NCBI RefSeq assembly: GCF_900143285.1
Contig: NZ_FRDN01000003.1
Coordinates: 124,001-188,000 of the forward strand
Direction: 5' to 3'
Length of the DNA stretch: 64,000 nt
From: Desulfitobacterium chlororespirans DSM 11544
GTDB taxonomy: Bacteria; Bacillota; Desulfitobacteriia; Desulfitobacteriales; Desulfitobacteriaceae
Under the pieces are notes generated by a model. It did no database searches. It was not told the origin of the DNA and saw nothing but the letters and a program-made list of their open reading frames with translations. A program made the position numbers and the translations under genes. Shown piece by piece: positions 34,607 to 43,184 of the stretch; the first letter of the stretch is position 1, and every line of letters starts with the position of its first letter.

Positions 34607-34915
34607 TCATGCCGATACCGAGATTGAACCTTTCCTATTTGTACTGATTAAACCCAACAACCGAGCTAAGACAATTGCCAGCACAACGGAAATCCCCCCA
34701 AAAAGAAAGATAGCCGTGCTTGTTGCCTTGATATGGCCCACGGAGGCATTGATATAAACAAAAGAAATTCCAGTCCAGGTAATACCATACCAGATCAAAT
34801 ACAGCCCCCAACACAACAAATTTTTCCTTCTTGGTTCCCGGCCGATACGAGAGTAAATGAAAAGAATACCAGCTAAAAACAGCATCCCCGCCATAAAAAT
34901 CAATAATATACTCAT
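34607..34915 (-). CDS. rdhB: Reductive dehalogenase membrane anchor RdhB2
   Basis: This 102-residue anchor has three hydrophobic helices and the shared block [23 protein letters not shown] 34915 follows GAGGGGGTG by 6 bases; upstream in-frame codons have no ribosome site and would run into the dehalobox promoter. It lies 14 bases before the chosen rdhA2 start. It would hold RdhA2 at the outer face of the membrane. It is as close in layout to RdhB1 as the two catalytic subunits are to one another. Confidence 0.9.
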   Translation of the reverse strand: MSILLIFMAGMLFLAGILFIYSRIGREPRRKNLLCWGLYLIWYGITWTGISFVYINASVGHIKATSTAIFLFGGISVVLAIVLARLLGLISTNRKGSISVSA

Positions 34916-34960
34916 TCTGCTTTCACCCCCTCTCGGCAGTGTGATAAAAGTTACAGGTAC

Positions 34961-35002
34961 ATTGTATAAAATCAAGCCTATAGGATCTTTAATACAAATT
35001 AA
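34961..35002 (-). promoter_or_regulatory. Dehalobox and promoter of rdhB2A2
   Basis: TTAATTTGTATTAA on the minus strand (34989-35002) is a perfect TTAAT-N4-ATTAA palindrome. The -10 TACAAT (34961-34966) begins 29.5 bases from its centre, giving the class II activator position of about -41.5. Confidence 0.82.
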
Positions 35003-35073
35003 AGAACTCACACTCCGGAAAAATTATTATTGCCTTTCCCATCCAGAGCTCTTCGCCTCCTGACAAACCCTTT

Positions 35074-35796
35074 TTAGTATTCCAAAAAATTTCCAAAATC
35101 TCTCATCTTAAGTATTTGTGTTTCCTGAGTTAACCTCTTCAGCTTTTCCATATCGTAAATGATAATCTTATGTTTTTTCCTTTCTGCAATATGTTGTTTT
35201 TTTAAGTGCCCGAAGACTTTGGAGACTGTGACATAATGAGCTCCGGTGATTTCCGAAATATCTGTCAGCGATAATTGGGTCGGAATTTCAAAAAAACTCT
35301 CCACCCGAACTCCACTGGTAAGTAGTAATTCATAAAGCAGCCTTACCACGCGGATCGTCGGATTAAAATAATCTATTTCTGTTGATTGTTTAATGAAGTA
35401 AGAAACTTTTGAGAGATAATTGCGAAGGAGATCAAAGATAAGATCTTCATCCCGGCGGAATATTTCTTTCAGTTGCAGTTGAGTAAAGAAACAGACCTCG
35501 CTGTCTTCGAGCGCTATGATATAGATATCGTTACATGTTTCGTATAAGCGGCCAATTATTCCATGTTGCCCTGCATAATAGGCCAACCTCTCCCGTCCGT
35601 CATCGATCATTTTATTTACCCGAACTTTTCCGGAAATCACATAGATCAGTGCTGAGGTAGCTTCTCCAGGCCGTAAAACCAAACTACCCTTATTGAAGAA
35701 CTTTACCATGCCTGATTCTGTATGCTGTTGGAATCTCTCCACAGGGAAAAACGTATCTGGCAGGGCAGCCAGATATCGTGTTAGTCTATACTCCAC
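35074..35796 (-). CDS. rdhK: CRP/FNR-family regulator of reductive dehalogenase genes (RdhK2)
   Basis: This 240-residue regulator is a CprK-type paralogue. It has an N-terminal effector barrel, dimer helix, and winged helix LSLTDISEITGAHYVTVSKVF (about 180-200); YFNPTIRVVRLLYELL matches CprK closely. It starts at a GTG with AGGAGGAAA 5 bases upstream. It differs from RdhK1 throughout the effector domain, so the two may sense different halogenated compounds. It sits upstream of rdhB2 on the same strand, but the dehalobox lies between them, so transcription is probably separate. A minus-strand promoter TTGTTG (35846-35851), 16 bp, CATAAT (35824-35829) is likely. Confidence 0.88.
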   Translation of the reverse strand: MEYRLTRYLAALPDTFFPVERFQQHTESGMVKFFNKGSLVLRPGEATSALIYVISGKVRVNKMIDDGRERLAYYAGQHGIIGRLYETCNDIYIIALEDSEVCFFTQLQLKEIFRRDEDLIFDLLRNYLSKVSYFIKQSTEIDYFNPTIRVVRLLYELLLTSGVRVESFFEIPTQLSLTDISEITGAHYVTVSKVFGHLKKQHIAERKKHKIIIYDMEKLKRLTQETQILKMRDFGNFLEY

Positions 35797-35823
35797 TACC
35801 TTTCCTCCTTGTCATCCGGTTTA

Positions 35824-35851
35824 ATTATGAGCAAAAACTCACAAGCAACAA
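35824..35851 (-). promoter_or_regulatory. Candidate promoter of rdhK2
   Basis: TTGTTG, 16-bp spacer, CATAAT on the minus strand. The rest of the gap 35797-36106 between rdhK2 and the divergent Ig-like gene shows no gene and no clear dehalobox. Confidence 0.4.
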
Positions 35852-36106
35852 TAAGATCTCACCTTAAGCAGAGAACTGTCCATACCTGAACATTCTTGTA
35901 TCTCCTGATATAATCAAACACTCCCCACTTAAAGATACCAATATAATTATTATACAGTAACGGTTTTCTCTTTTTTTTAATTCATGTTAAAACAGGAATG
36001 CCTATAACATCAGAAATATAGATTGGCTCCCGTCAATAGCCCTCCCACAAAACACCGTTCCCTTTTCGTATTAAGATAGTGAATACGATTAAGGGAGGTA
36101 TATATA

Positions 36107-37420
36107 GTGAAGCGAAAGTTTAAAGCTCTGTTCTCAACAGTCTGTATGGTGGGTTTATTCCTGTCTTCCTCGTTGCCTGTGCTGGCAGCGCCCCCATCCT
36201 GGGCGCAGTCCCATGAAAAATCCACCCAAAGCAGTTCCAAGGATTGCAAAACTCATAAAGCATCGGCAATAATTGTGAAAAAACGAATGTTCCTTAGAGT
36301 CGGAGACAGTGCCACTCCGGCCGTGAAAATCGCTCCCTCTAAAGCGAATCAAAAGGTCACCTGGAAATCCAGCAACACAGAGGTCGCAACGGTGGACGCC
36401 AACGGAAAGGTCACCGGTGTCAAGGCAGGAAAAGCCTATGTCACTGTAACAACGGAAGATGGACGCAAGTCGGCAAAATGTAAGGTGACTGTAGCCAATC
36501 TCCGGGGAACTGAGAAGATCAGTGTAACGGGCGTCACCTTGAATCAATCTACCATGAATCTGTCGGCAGGCGGAGCAACAGGGACTTTAAAAGCCAGTGT
36601 AGCCCCCAGCAATGCGACAAACAAGAAGGTAACCTGGACATCCAGCAACTCAAACGTGGCCACGGTTAACAGCAAAGGTGTAGTGACTCCCTTGATCCCA
36701 GGTGTGACAACGATTACGGCCACAACAGCGGACGGCTCAAAGACCGCTCACTGCACGGTCAATGTAGCAGCCCAACCCATCATCAGCAATGTGAAGATTT
36801 CCTCCAATAACGCAGATACGACAAAAGCCATGCCTGGCGATACCATTGTTCTGACCTTTACCTCCAGTGTGCCTGTGACACAATTAAGCAACTTCAAAAT
36901 CAATGGGAGCAACCCCGATCAATTCATACATACCGGCAATGTCTATACCGCAACCCATTTAGTGGATTCGGGAGATCCGATTACAGGTATCCCGGCAACC
37001 TTCCATATCAATGTCAAGGACGCCGCAGGGATCTACTCCCAGACTATTGAAGCCACATCTGACGGAAGTACAGTCACGATCATTCCTAAATACGCCAGAA
37101 TCTCCAAGGTAGCGATTGCTTCTGATAATGCGAATCCCGCTAAAGCTGCCATCGGCGATGTCATTACCTTAAAATTCACTACGGATGAAGCTGTGACCAA
37201 GCTCAGCAACTTCAAGATTAACGGCAGCAATCCTGATAGTTTCGTGGAAGTCAATAATAACGACGGAACCTACACTTATATTGCCAAGCATTTAGTGGAT
37301 TCCGGAGACCAGGTGACCGGTAAGCCCGCAACCTTCCAAATCAATATCAAAAACGCTGCCGGGATTTACTCACCCACGGTAGAAAAAACATCCGACGGCA
37401 GCAGGGTGACGATTCGGTAA
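36107..37420 (+). CDS. Secreted protein with two bacterial Ig-like (Big_2) domains and two C-terminal repeats
   Basis: The protein has 437 residues and starts at GTG with AAGGGAGG 8 bases upstream. A Sec signal peptide ends near PVLAAPP (about residue 28). Two Big_2 domains follow: KVTWKSSNTEVATVDANGKV (about 84-103) and KVTWTSSNSNVATVNSKGVV (about 171-190). The rest is two tandem copies of about 100 residues sharing LSNFKINGSNPD, HLVDSGD and PATFxINxK. No membrane anchor or sortase motif is present, so it is probably released or non-covalently wall bound. Role unknown, perhaps adhesion or matrix. It is monocistronic and ends in a strong terminator. Confidence 0.85.
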   Translation: MKRKFKALFSTVCMVGLFLSSSLPVLAAPPSWAQSHEKSTQSSSKDCKTHKASAIIVKKRMFLRVGDSATPAVKIAPSKANQKVTWKSSNTEVATVDANGKVTGVKAGKAYVTVTTEDGRKSAKCKVTVANLRGTEKISVTGVTLNQSTMNLSAGGATGTLKASVAPSNATNKKVTWTSSNSNVATVNSKGVVTPLIPGVTTITATTADGSKTAHCTVNVAAQPIISNVKISSNNADTTKAMPGDTIVLTFTSSVPVTQLSNFKINGSNPDQFIHTGNVYTATHLVDSGDPITGIPATFHINVKDAAGIYSQTIEATSDGSTVTIIPKYARISKVAIASDNANPAKAAIGDVITLKFTTDEAVTKLSNFKINGSNPDSFVEVNNNDGTYTYIAKHLVDSGDQVTGKPATFQINIKNAAGIYSPTVEKTSDGSRVTIR

Positions 37421-37438
37421 TTTTTCAGCAAGGCCGGA

Positions 37439-37481
37439 AACAAGACCCCGGAGAGATGTTTGCCCGCTCCGGGGTCTTGTT
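37439..37481. terminator. Terminator between Ig-like gene and U32 genes
   Basis: Perfect 15-bp arms AACAAGACCCCGGAG / CTCCGGGGTCTTGTT around a 13-base loop between convergent genes; it can serve both. Confidence 0.85.
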
Positions 37482-37496
37482 GTCCGCAGTCAGCAG

Positions 37497-38528
37497 TCAG
37501 CGCTCATAACACATATACCCGCTCCCGCAAAGCATCCTGGCTCCCTTGGTCCTCCTGGCATAATCCCGCACTTCATCGGGCAGATGCTCTTCTCTTTGAT
37601 AGTCCAATACCTTCTTTAGCAGTTCCACACTTTTGACTTTCTTGCTCAAAGAGGCCTCCCTGCCCACGATTTTCAAGGAGGTTATTCCCAGGTCCCGATA
37701 TTCGGGCAAGGTGCACAGACCGCACATGCCCAGCGGATATTTTGCGCCGATATAGCCACCGCCGTTCTTAATCCCGAGCCATTGCCACCTTTTCCATTCC
37801 TCCACATTGCGCTCAAAGGTCTCCCCGGAAATGTTTAAATTCCTTAGCTTCCAGGTCTCTAAAACCCCGCTTTCTTCCGGCGGGATCAGCTTATACCGCC
37901 AGGCCGGATTATGACAGAAGGCACCGCCGAATTGATGACTGACATGGCAGTAGGATTCCTCAAACATACACCCGTCGTTGAGGATAAAGACTTCATATTC
38001 CAGATCCTCCCCCGCCCTGTCAATGATCTTCTTAAGGGTCTCCGCCTCCAGATAACGGGGAAAAACGACGCGTTTGACGCCCAGCTTCTTGAAGAACAGA
38101 ACCGCGGAGCTGTTTAAAACCCCGGCCAGGCTGCTGACATGAATCACAATATCCGGTTCCTTCCCGAGCAGCATCCGGATCAGCCCAGGATCGGCAACGA
38201 TAAAAGCATCCACCTGGCAGCTCCTTTTGACCTCTCTGACCAAAGCCAGAATCTCATCATAGAGCTCCTGGGCATAGCCCGGTTGATTCAAGGTCAGGTA
38301 TACCTTTTTCCCTTGGGCATGGGCGAGATCAACCAGCAGCGACAAACTTTCCAGGTCGGGGATGTTGGCATTGCCTGATTCACGGCGATTGATCCAGATT
38401 TCCCGGTCCGTGTTTCCCGGCCTATTCTTCAAGGCCCCCAGCCCTATTCCGCAATAAAGCTCGTCGGCGCCATGGGCGATTAATTGTTCCGCTTCCTTTA
38501 CGGAACTTACCGGTGCCAGGATGTTCAT
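37497..38528 (-). CDS. Peptidase U32-family protein (UbiU-like)
   Basis: This 343-residue protein has the U32 barrel start MNILAPVSSVKEAEQLIAHG and ADELYCGIG. The central cysteines CMFEESYC (about 193-200), a further Cys in GGAFCHNP, and CGLC resemble the four Cys that hold a [4Fe-4S] cluster in UbiU, RlhA and related oxygen-independent hydroxylation proteins. Classical collagenase activity is therefore less likely. The neighbour upstream, 31 bases away, is a second such protein, reminiscent of UbiU/UbiV. Desulfitobacterium uses menaquinone, so the substrate here is open. Confidence 0.7.
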   Translation of the reverse strand: MNILAPVSSVKEAEQLIAHGADELYCGIGLGALKNRPGNTDREIWINRRESGNANIPDLESLSLLVDLAHAQGKKVYLTLNQPGYAQELYDEILALVREVKRSCQVDAFIVADPGLIRMLLGKEPDIVIHVSSLAGVLNSSAVLFFKKLGVKRVVFPRYLEAETLKKIIDRAGEDLEYEVFILNDGCMFEESYCHVSHQFGGAFCHNPAWRYKLIPPEESGVLETWKLRNLNISGETFERNVEEWKRWQWLGIKNGGGYIGAKYPLGMCGLCTLPEYRDLGITSLKIVGREASLSKKVKSVELLKKVLDYQREEHLPDEVRDYARRTKGARMLCGSGYMCYER

Positions 38529-38559
38529 CGTACACCTCCTGATCGATCAATGACTCCGC

Positions 38560-39471
38560 TCAGATTGGCTCCGGCTGGAAGATCATCCGGCTGATCCCGG
38601 TCTTTTCCGCCTCAGCCAGAATCTCAGCCAGGAATTCTTTGTTCTGACGATAAAAGACGGTGTTTCCCTTCTGGATGATTTGCCAATCCTGATCTTTTTT
38701 AACCCGGCCACTGGGGTCGGACATCTCCAGCCAGCCTAACCGGCATCTCCGGGGACACGGTCCGGTCGTTCTGAACTTTTCCCCGGCAGCCAGTCCCCAG
38801 GATTGCATCAGACAAATCCGGCCTGTCATAATCACGCCATAAGGGATAGATAAGGAAATGTCATAACCCCAGGCGGGCAGATTCGGGTCCAGTCCCTGAG
38901 GGGGATAGTCCAGTTCCACCCGTTTTACCTGATACTGAGCAAGCAAGTCCTTCATCTCTCCTCCGGCCAGATTGCAGGTCCGGAACTTGTGCATCACCGT
39001 TTGGTCCGGCGAATTCCGCAAGGAATCCGGCATGCGGGGGTCCCGGATAATTTTATTCATCAGCCGGCCCAGAACGGGGGTAAGGGTGGGGTGATGCTCC
39101 GTCACCCAATCCAGCACACCCCAATCATTAATCACCACCTCAGCCTCAGGTTTTGTTTGGGCCAGGATGTCCAGCAGCTGCTGGACTTTAGTCAGCCCGG
39201 TCTCAGTCAGATAGGGGGTGACGTAAGTAAATCCCCAGCCACGTTCTTCGGCCGCAGCAACTGCCTTTGCCAGAGCTTTTCCCGTGGATAACGCCCTTTC
39301 GCAGAATTCCTCACCAAAATAAAGCCTCGTAAAACTTATCGGGCCGTATTTTGCTTCCAGAGTCTCTTTGATCCCTGTCAGGTAACTTGTTTTTGCTCCG
39401 CCCCAGGGTTCCTCCATTCTTTTGAAGGCCTGTTCATGGGGAATAGCCAGGACCCATTCCAGATCACTCAC
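38560..39471 (-). CDS. U32-related protein (UbiV-like)
   Basis: This 303-residue protein shares the U32 layout. VVINDWGVLDW near residue 115 recalls the VNDYGVL block of UbiV. Cysteines in FRTCNLAGGE, GRICLMQSWG and GPCPRRCRLGW could bind an Fe-S cluster. An ATG following a short leader is used; an AGGTGAGTG ribosome region lies directly upstream. It is the first gene of a two-gene unit with the UbiU-like protein and lies after the flavoprotein gene. A joint radical or oxygen-free hydroxylation reaction is inference from the UbiUV precedent. Confidence 0.6.
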   Translation of the reverse strand: MSDLEWVLAIPHEQAFKRMEEPWGGAKTSYLTGIKETLEAKYGPISFTRLYFGEEFCERALSTGKALAKAVAAAEERGWGFTYVTPYLTETGLTKVQQLLDILAQTKPEAEVVINDWGVLDWVTEHHPTLTPVLGRLMNKIIRDPRMPDSLRNSPDQTVMHKFRTCNLAGGEMKDLLAQYQVKRVELDYPPQGLDPNLPAWGYDISLSIPYGVIMTGRICLMQSWGLAAGEKFRTTGPCPRRCRLGWLEMSDPSGRVKKDQDWQIIQKGNTVFYRQNKEFLAEILAEAEKTGISRMIFQPEPI

Positions 39472-39577
39472 CTCCGGTAGAGTTACTTGATTGATACTCT
39501 ACTATAGTATGATTTTCGGCAGTAATCTGAGCCCATTCGTTTTGAGAATTGTTCCTTAAACAGGCATGAGCAGAGGA

Positions 39578-39617
39578 AAAAGCTTCCCGGAGAGCCATCA
39601 CTCTCCGGGAAGCTTTT
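39578..39617 (-). terminator. GGCTTCC-type terminator after flavoprotein gene
   Basis: Arms AAAAGCTTCCCGGAGAG / CTCTCCGGGAAGCTTTT pair perfectly over 17 bp with a 6-base loop. Related hairpins built on AAGGCTTCC recur at 42601, 51159, 53638 and 57981. Confidence 0.85.
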
Positions 39618-39629
39618 GTTGTTCTATGC

Positions 39630-41549
39630 TTACCGCGCCGCCAGGGTTTTGGCCACATTATAGCCGAAGGTGACACAGCGGCTGTGGCTGAGGCAATTCT
39701 GATTGTGGGGATAGGTCCCGGAAAACATACTGCCTGAAACATTGCCGATGGCATAGAGGCCGGGGATGGCTTGGCCGTCGGTAGCCATCACTTCGCTCCG
39801 GGGAGTGATCTGCAGGCCGCCGGCGGTGCACAGGGCCTCCGCCATTTCCTTGGTTGCATAGAAGGGGGCCGTATCTATTTTATGCATCATCTTGCCGGGG
39901 AAGTGGAAGTCGGTGTCTTCGCCGGCTTCGCACATGGCGTTCCAACGCTTAATGGTGGCTGCAAAAGCATCCACGTCCACGCCCATTTTCCCGGCCAGCT
40001 CTTCCAGGGTATTGGCCACCAGAGCTTTGTCGCTGGTGGCAGCGGCGATCCAGACTTCTTTGGGAGCGTAGCAGCCGGAGGACGGGGTCCAGATCTTATC
40101 AACAATCGCCGGGCAATTGGCGTCCACAATATAGTAGTCGTAGGCCCCCGGCTGGGATTGGATGGCATTGGACAGGTGGTTGTAGGCTTCATATTCGGCG
40201 GTAAAGCGTTTGCCTGACTTGTTGACGCGCAGAAAGGGCATCAGCTGTTGGGGGTCCAGCATCAGGGGATGGGGGTACTCATCCTCCATGGCACCGACAG
40301 CTTTAGCCATTTCATGACCGTCACCGGTATTGGTCTTGGTGCCGTTCATCCAACCACTGAGGGCAAGGTCACGGGGACGGCAGCAGGCATTCAGCTTCAC
40401 TGGATTGAATTCATAACCGCCCGTGGCCAGGACGACTCCTTTGGCGGTCTGGTACTTGACATAGCCCTGCTCGGTCTTGACCACAGCGCCGGTAACCTTG
40501 CCTCCTTCCCTGACCAGCTGAACAACCGGTGTGTTGAACAGAACTTCCACTCCCGCATCAGCAATCCGCTGCTGCATGACAGCGATGATTTCAGGAGCGG
40601 GGATCGGGATGTTGATAGAGGTGTTCCAGCTGCGGCTCAGGCTCAGCTCATCATAAGCGGCGTCGAAATCCCGGAAATCCCCGGCATTGAAGGTCAGGAA
40701 GTACTCTTCATCCTTAAGGGCCAGTTTGTCCAGAAACCAGTTTACAGCCTCGTCGCAGGTATTGATATACTGCTGATAGATTTCCTGGCTGCCCCGGTAA
40801 GAACAATTGATCATGGCGTCATCCAGCCATTGCTTCATATCGAAAGTGACGCCAAACTTCTTATGGATGCGGTCGTTAAAGGCGCCCATGGTGGCGCTGC
40901 GCCAGGTGGGATTCTTGCCCTTCTCCACAGCCGTCACCTTCAGGCCTTTTTCGGCGCAGGCCAGAGCGGAAGCCATGCCTGCCGGACCTTGTCCGCACAC
41001 CAACACGTCCACGTTCACCGTCCTGACAAAGTCGGTAATGGGAGCGGAGACGAAAGCCACTTCCCCGCTGTTGGTGGCCGCGTTGACAGCGCTGAGATCT
41101 TCGCAGGAAGGAAAAGGATTATCGATGTCGGCCGGTTGGGCTGCTTCCACAGCAATGCCCAGGGCTTGGTTGATGCAGCTGGCGGCAGCCTCCTTCACGG
41201 CATCGGAGGTCATCGTTGCGCCGGAAACGCCGTCGATTTCGGCACTCTGGGCAGCCATCAAGGCTTCCTGCAACCCGTTTGCTGCCGCGCCGCCAATCTC
41301 GGCGGTCTCATTGGCACAATCCACCTTAACATCAGTGATGGCCGTTTCACTGAAGGTCATGGTAACCGTGACCTGGCCCATACCCTTAGCTGTGCCGGTA
41401 TAGGTGCCGGGCTTATACACCGCTGCTCCGGGATTAGTGCTTCCTGCATCGCTGGAGCAGCCTCCCAAAAAGCCGGCAGCGGCAACTCCCACGGCGCCGA
41501 TGGCCGTATTTCTCAGAAACTGACGGCGGGATACCTTTTCTTTTTCCAT
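39630..41549 (-). CDS. Tat-exported FMN/FAD fumarate-reductase-like flavoprotein
   Basis: This 639-residue protein begins with SRRQFLRNTAIG and a lipobox-like GGCSS, so it is exported by Tat and perhaps lipid anchored. An FMN-binding domain has SGATMTSDAV (about 107-116), the flavinylation site. The FAD domain starts VDVLVCGQGPAGMASALACAEKG and ends GLYAIGNVSGSMFSGTYPHNQNC. This is the architecture of flavocytochrome-c-type fumarate, urocanate or cinnamate reductases, many of which occur in Desulfitobacterium. The acceptor is unknown. ATG 41549 has GAGGGAG 7 bases upstream. A LysR regulator is divergent. Confidence 0.87.
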   Translation of the reverse strand: MEKEKVSRRQFLRNTAIGAVGVAAAGFLGGCSSDAGSTNPGAAVYKPGTYTGTAKGMGQVTVTMTFSETAITDVKVDCANETAEIGGAAANGLQEALMAAQSAEIDGVSGATMTSDAVKEAAASCINQALGIAVEAAQPADIDNPFPSCEDLSAVNAATNSGEVAFVSAPITDFVRTVNVDVLVCGQGPAGMASALACAEKGLKVTAVEKGKNPTWRSATMGAFNDRIHKKFGVTFDMKQWLDDAMINCSYRGSQEIYQQYINTCDEAVNWFLDKLALKDEEYFLTFNAGDFRDFDAAYDELSLSRSWNTSINIPIPAPEIIAVMQQRIADAGVEVLFNTPVVQLVREGGKVTGAVVKTEQGYVKYQTAKGVVLATGGYEFNPVKLNACCRPRDLALSGWMNGTKTNTGDGHEMAKAVGAMEDEYPHPLMLDPQQLMPFLRVNKSGKRFTAEYEAYNHLSNAIQSQPGAYDYYIVDANCPAIVDKIWTPSSGCYAPKEVWIAAATSDKALVANTLEELAGKMGVDVDAFAATIKRWNAMCEAGEDTDFHFPGKMMHKIDTAPFYATKEMAEALCTAGGLQITPRSEVMATDGQAIPGLYAIGNVSGSMFSGTYPHNQNCLSHSRCVTFGYNVAKTLAAR

Positions 41550-41597
41550 CATGGCTCTCCCTCTTTCTTTGATTGAACTTGGATTTTGCCCATAGTA

Positions 41598-41610
41598 TAC
41601 TAGACTAGTA
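41598..41610. promoter_or_regulatory. LysR-type operator candidate TACTAG-A-CTAGTA
   Basis: A perfect 6-1-6 palindrome lies in the 129-bp divergent region between the flavoprotein gene and the LysR gene. Confidence 0.5.
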
Positions 41611-41678
41611 AGTGAAATCACAAACAAGGTTTTTGCACAGGGGGACAACCCATTGTTGTGCCCTTAAGGGAGGGTGAC

Positions 41679-42554
41679 ATGGAATACAAGCAGCTGCAGG
41701 TTTTCCTGAAAGTATGTGAGACGAAAAGCATAACGAAAGCGGCGGAACGACTGTTTATCAGCCAGCAGGCGGTCAGCCGGATCATCGCCAATTTGGAAAG
41801 CGAGCTGAATGCCCGGCTTTTTATACGTACTCCCCAGGGAGTTGAACTGACGGATTGGGGAGCGGAACTGGAACAGCAGGCTTTTGAGTTTTTGCATCAC
41901 CATGACTCGATTGTCACGCGGCTCGGCAACCTGAATCAAGGGGGCAGGAAAGAATATAAAATCGGCTTTTTTATGGGCATGCTGCAGATGCTGCCTGCCC
42001 ATTTTCTTCCCGATTTAATGGATGCCCATCCCAAGCTTCAGTTCCGTCTGCAAAGCTATCCGGATAATGAACGCAGCCGCTCCTTTCAGAATTATGGCTG
42101 CGATCTGGTCATGACCACATCCCCTCTGAGTTCGGGAAATTTTGTGCAGATTTTTCACTACGAAAGCCCCATCGGGGTCATTCTGCAGCGCAGCCATCCT
42201 CTTGCCCAAAAGCAGGAATTGACCATGGCGGATTTAAAGGGGCAGCGGCTCATTACCTTAAACTCGGACAATCGGTCCCAGTCACGGCTGATGAACCGGC
42301 TGCGGGAATGGGGCCTGGATGCGCATTCGGTTGTGGGGGATACCGAATGGGGCTTAACCTGGGATCTGCTGCGCCGGGGCTATATTTCCTTTTATGCCGG
42401 CAAGCTCAGTGTCCTGCCCGATGACATGCTGGGCCTGCCCCTTACGGACTTGAATCTGGCTTGGGAGTTTTTCGTTTATAAACGGCAGAGCAAAAAGCTG
42501 TCTGCTCTGGAAAAGGAGATCCTGGCCAAAATCCGTGAGAATATCTCGGATTGA
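41679..42554 (+). CDS. LysR-family transcriptional regulator
   Basis: This 291-residue regulator begins MEYKQLQVFLKVCETKSITK with the HTH AAERLFISQQAVSRIIANLE (about 21-40) and a periplasmic-binding-like effector domain (YKIGFFMGMLQMLPAHF onward). ATG 41679 has AAGGGAGG 7 bases upstream, better than an ATG 21 bases earlier. Divergent orientation suggests it controls the flavoprotein gene, probably with the electron acceptor as inducer. The palindrome in the shared promoter region fits a LysR box. Confidence 0.88.
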   Translation: MEYKQLQVFLKVCETKSITKAAERLFISQQAVSRIIANLESELNARLFIRTPQGVELTDWGAELEQQAFEFLHHHDSIVTRLGNLNQGGRKEYKIGFFMGMLQMLPAHFLPDLMDAHPKLQFRLQSYPDNERSRSFQNYGCDLVMTTSPLSSGNFVQIFHYESPIGVILQRSHPLAQKQELTMADLKGQRLITLNSDNRSQSRLMNRLREWGLDAHSVVGDTEWGLTWDLLRRGYISFYAGKLSVLPDDMLGLPLTDLNLAWEFFVYKRQSKKLSALEKEILAKIRENISD

Positions 42555-42600
42555 GCTGTACAGATGCAAAGCAGCAGACAAAAAAGAATTGAACACAAAC

Positions 42601-42637
42601 AAGGCTTCCCTGAGAGTGCAACCTCCTGGGAAGCCTT
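42601..42637. terminator. GGCTTCC-type terminator
   Basis: AAGGCTTCCC and GGGAAGCCTT arms between the convergent LysR and zinc-ribbon genes; the internal AGAGTGCAACCTCC is shared with the copy at 57981. Confidence 0.75.
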
Positions 42638-42688
42638 TGCTTGTGGACGGGGACCTGTCGTGTGGTTCAGAGGGAATAGGGCGGCGTT

Positions 42689-42970
42689 CTAGTTGCAGCC
42701 GCCAAAAGAGAACCCACTCACTTTTTTCTTGAATCCCGGGCCATCCTCGGGAAAAGAAATATAGAGATTCCTTACCTTGGCGCTTTGGCAAGCGGGGCAG
42801 ACAGCCTTTTCTATGTCCTCTTCCGAGGCTTCAAGCTTGAATTCATGGCGGCAGCTCTCACAGAGCATGGTATATTCCGGGAAGCGATTGGAAGGCACTT
42901 CATCCAGTTCTGCCATTTCTCCCATCATATTGACCTCGTTGCAGCCAGCGTATCCATTACATTCTTTCAT
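42689..42970 (-). CDS. Small zinc-ribbon protein
   Basis: This 93-residue protein contains a CxxC-x(20)-CxxC ribbon: LCESCRHEFKLEAS and AVCPACQSAKVRN (about 36-68), similar to FmdB-type regulatory zinc ribbons. Extra cysteines near the N-terminus (KECNGYAGCNE) and a C-terminal GGCN are unusual and might bind a second metal. AGGAAGAAG precedes the ATG. It has no evident operon partner. Function unknown. Confidence 0.65.
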   Translation of the reverse strand: MKECNGYAGCNEVNMMGEMAELDEVPSNRFPEYTMLCESCRHEFKLEASEEDIEKAVCPACQSAKVRNLYISFPEDGPGFKKKVSGFSFGGCN

Positions 42971-43142
42971 CTTCTTCCTCCCGTCAGCTTTGTTTTTTGA
43001 CCTTTAGCCTAATTCTATCTGCAAATAGTGTGCCAAGACCTTTAGAGCGCTTGATGCTCATGACTGCCGGGTTAAGCACTCAATGGGCCGGCAATGTAAC
43101 GGGTCAAAATGAGATTTCTGTCGCAAAATAATCTAAATACAA

Positions 43143-43168
43143 AAACGCCGCCAGTATTACCTGCGGCG
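43143..43168 (-). terminator. Terminator after RES-domain gene
   Basis: ACGCCGCAGG and CTGGCGGCGT arms, then TTTTTG on the minus strand, about 15 bases after the stop. It closes the three-gene sce7726-sce7725-RES operon. Confidence 0.75.
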
Positions 43169-43184
43169 TAAATAAGTCTAATTA

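Noticed and set aside
40248-41576. Long plus-strand open frame of 442 codons
   Set aside because: It is antisense to the Tat flavoprotein gene, which has clear motifs throughout; the frame has no recognisable protein features.
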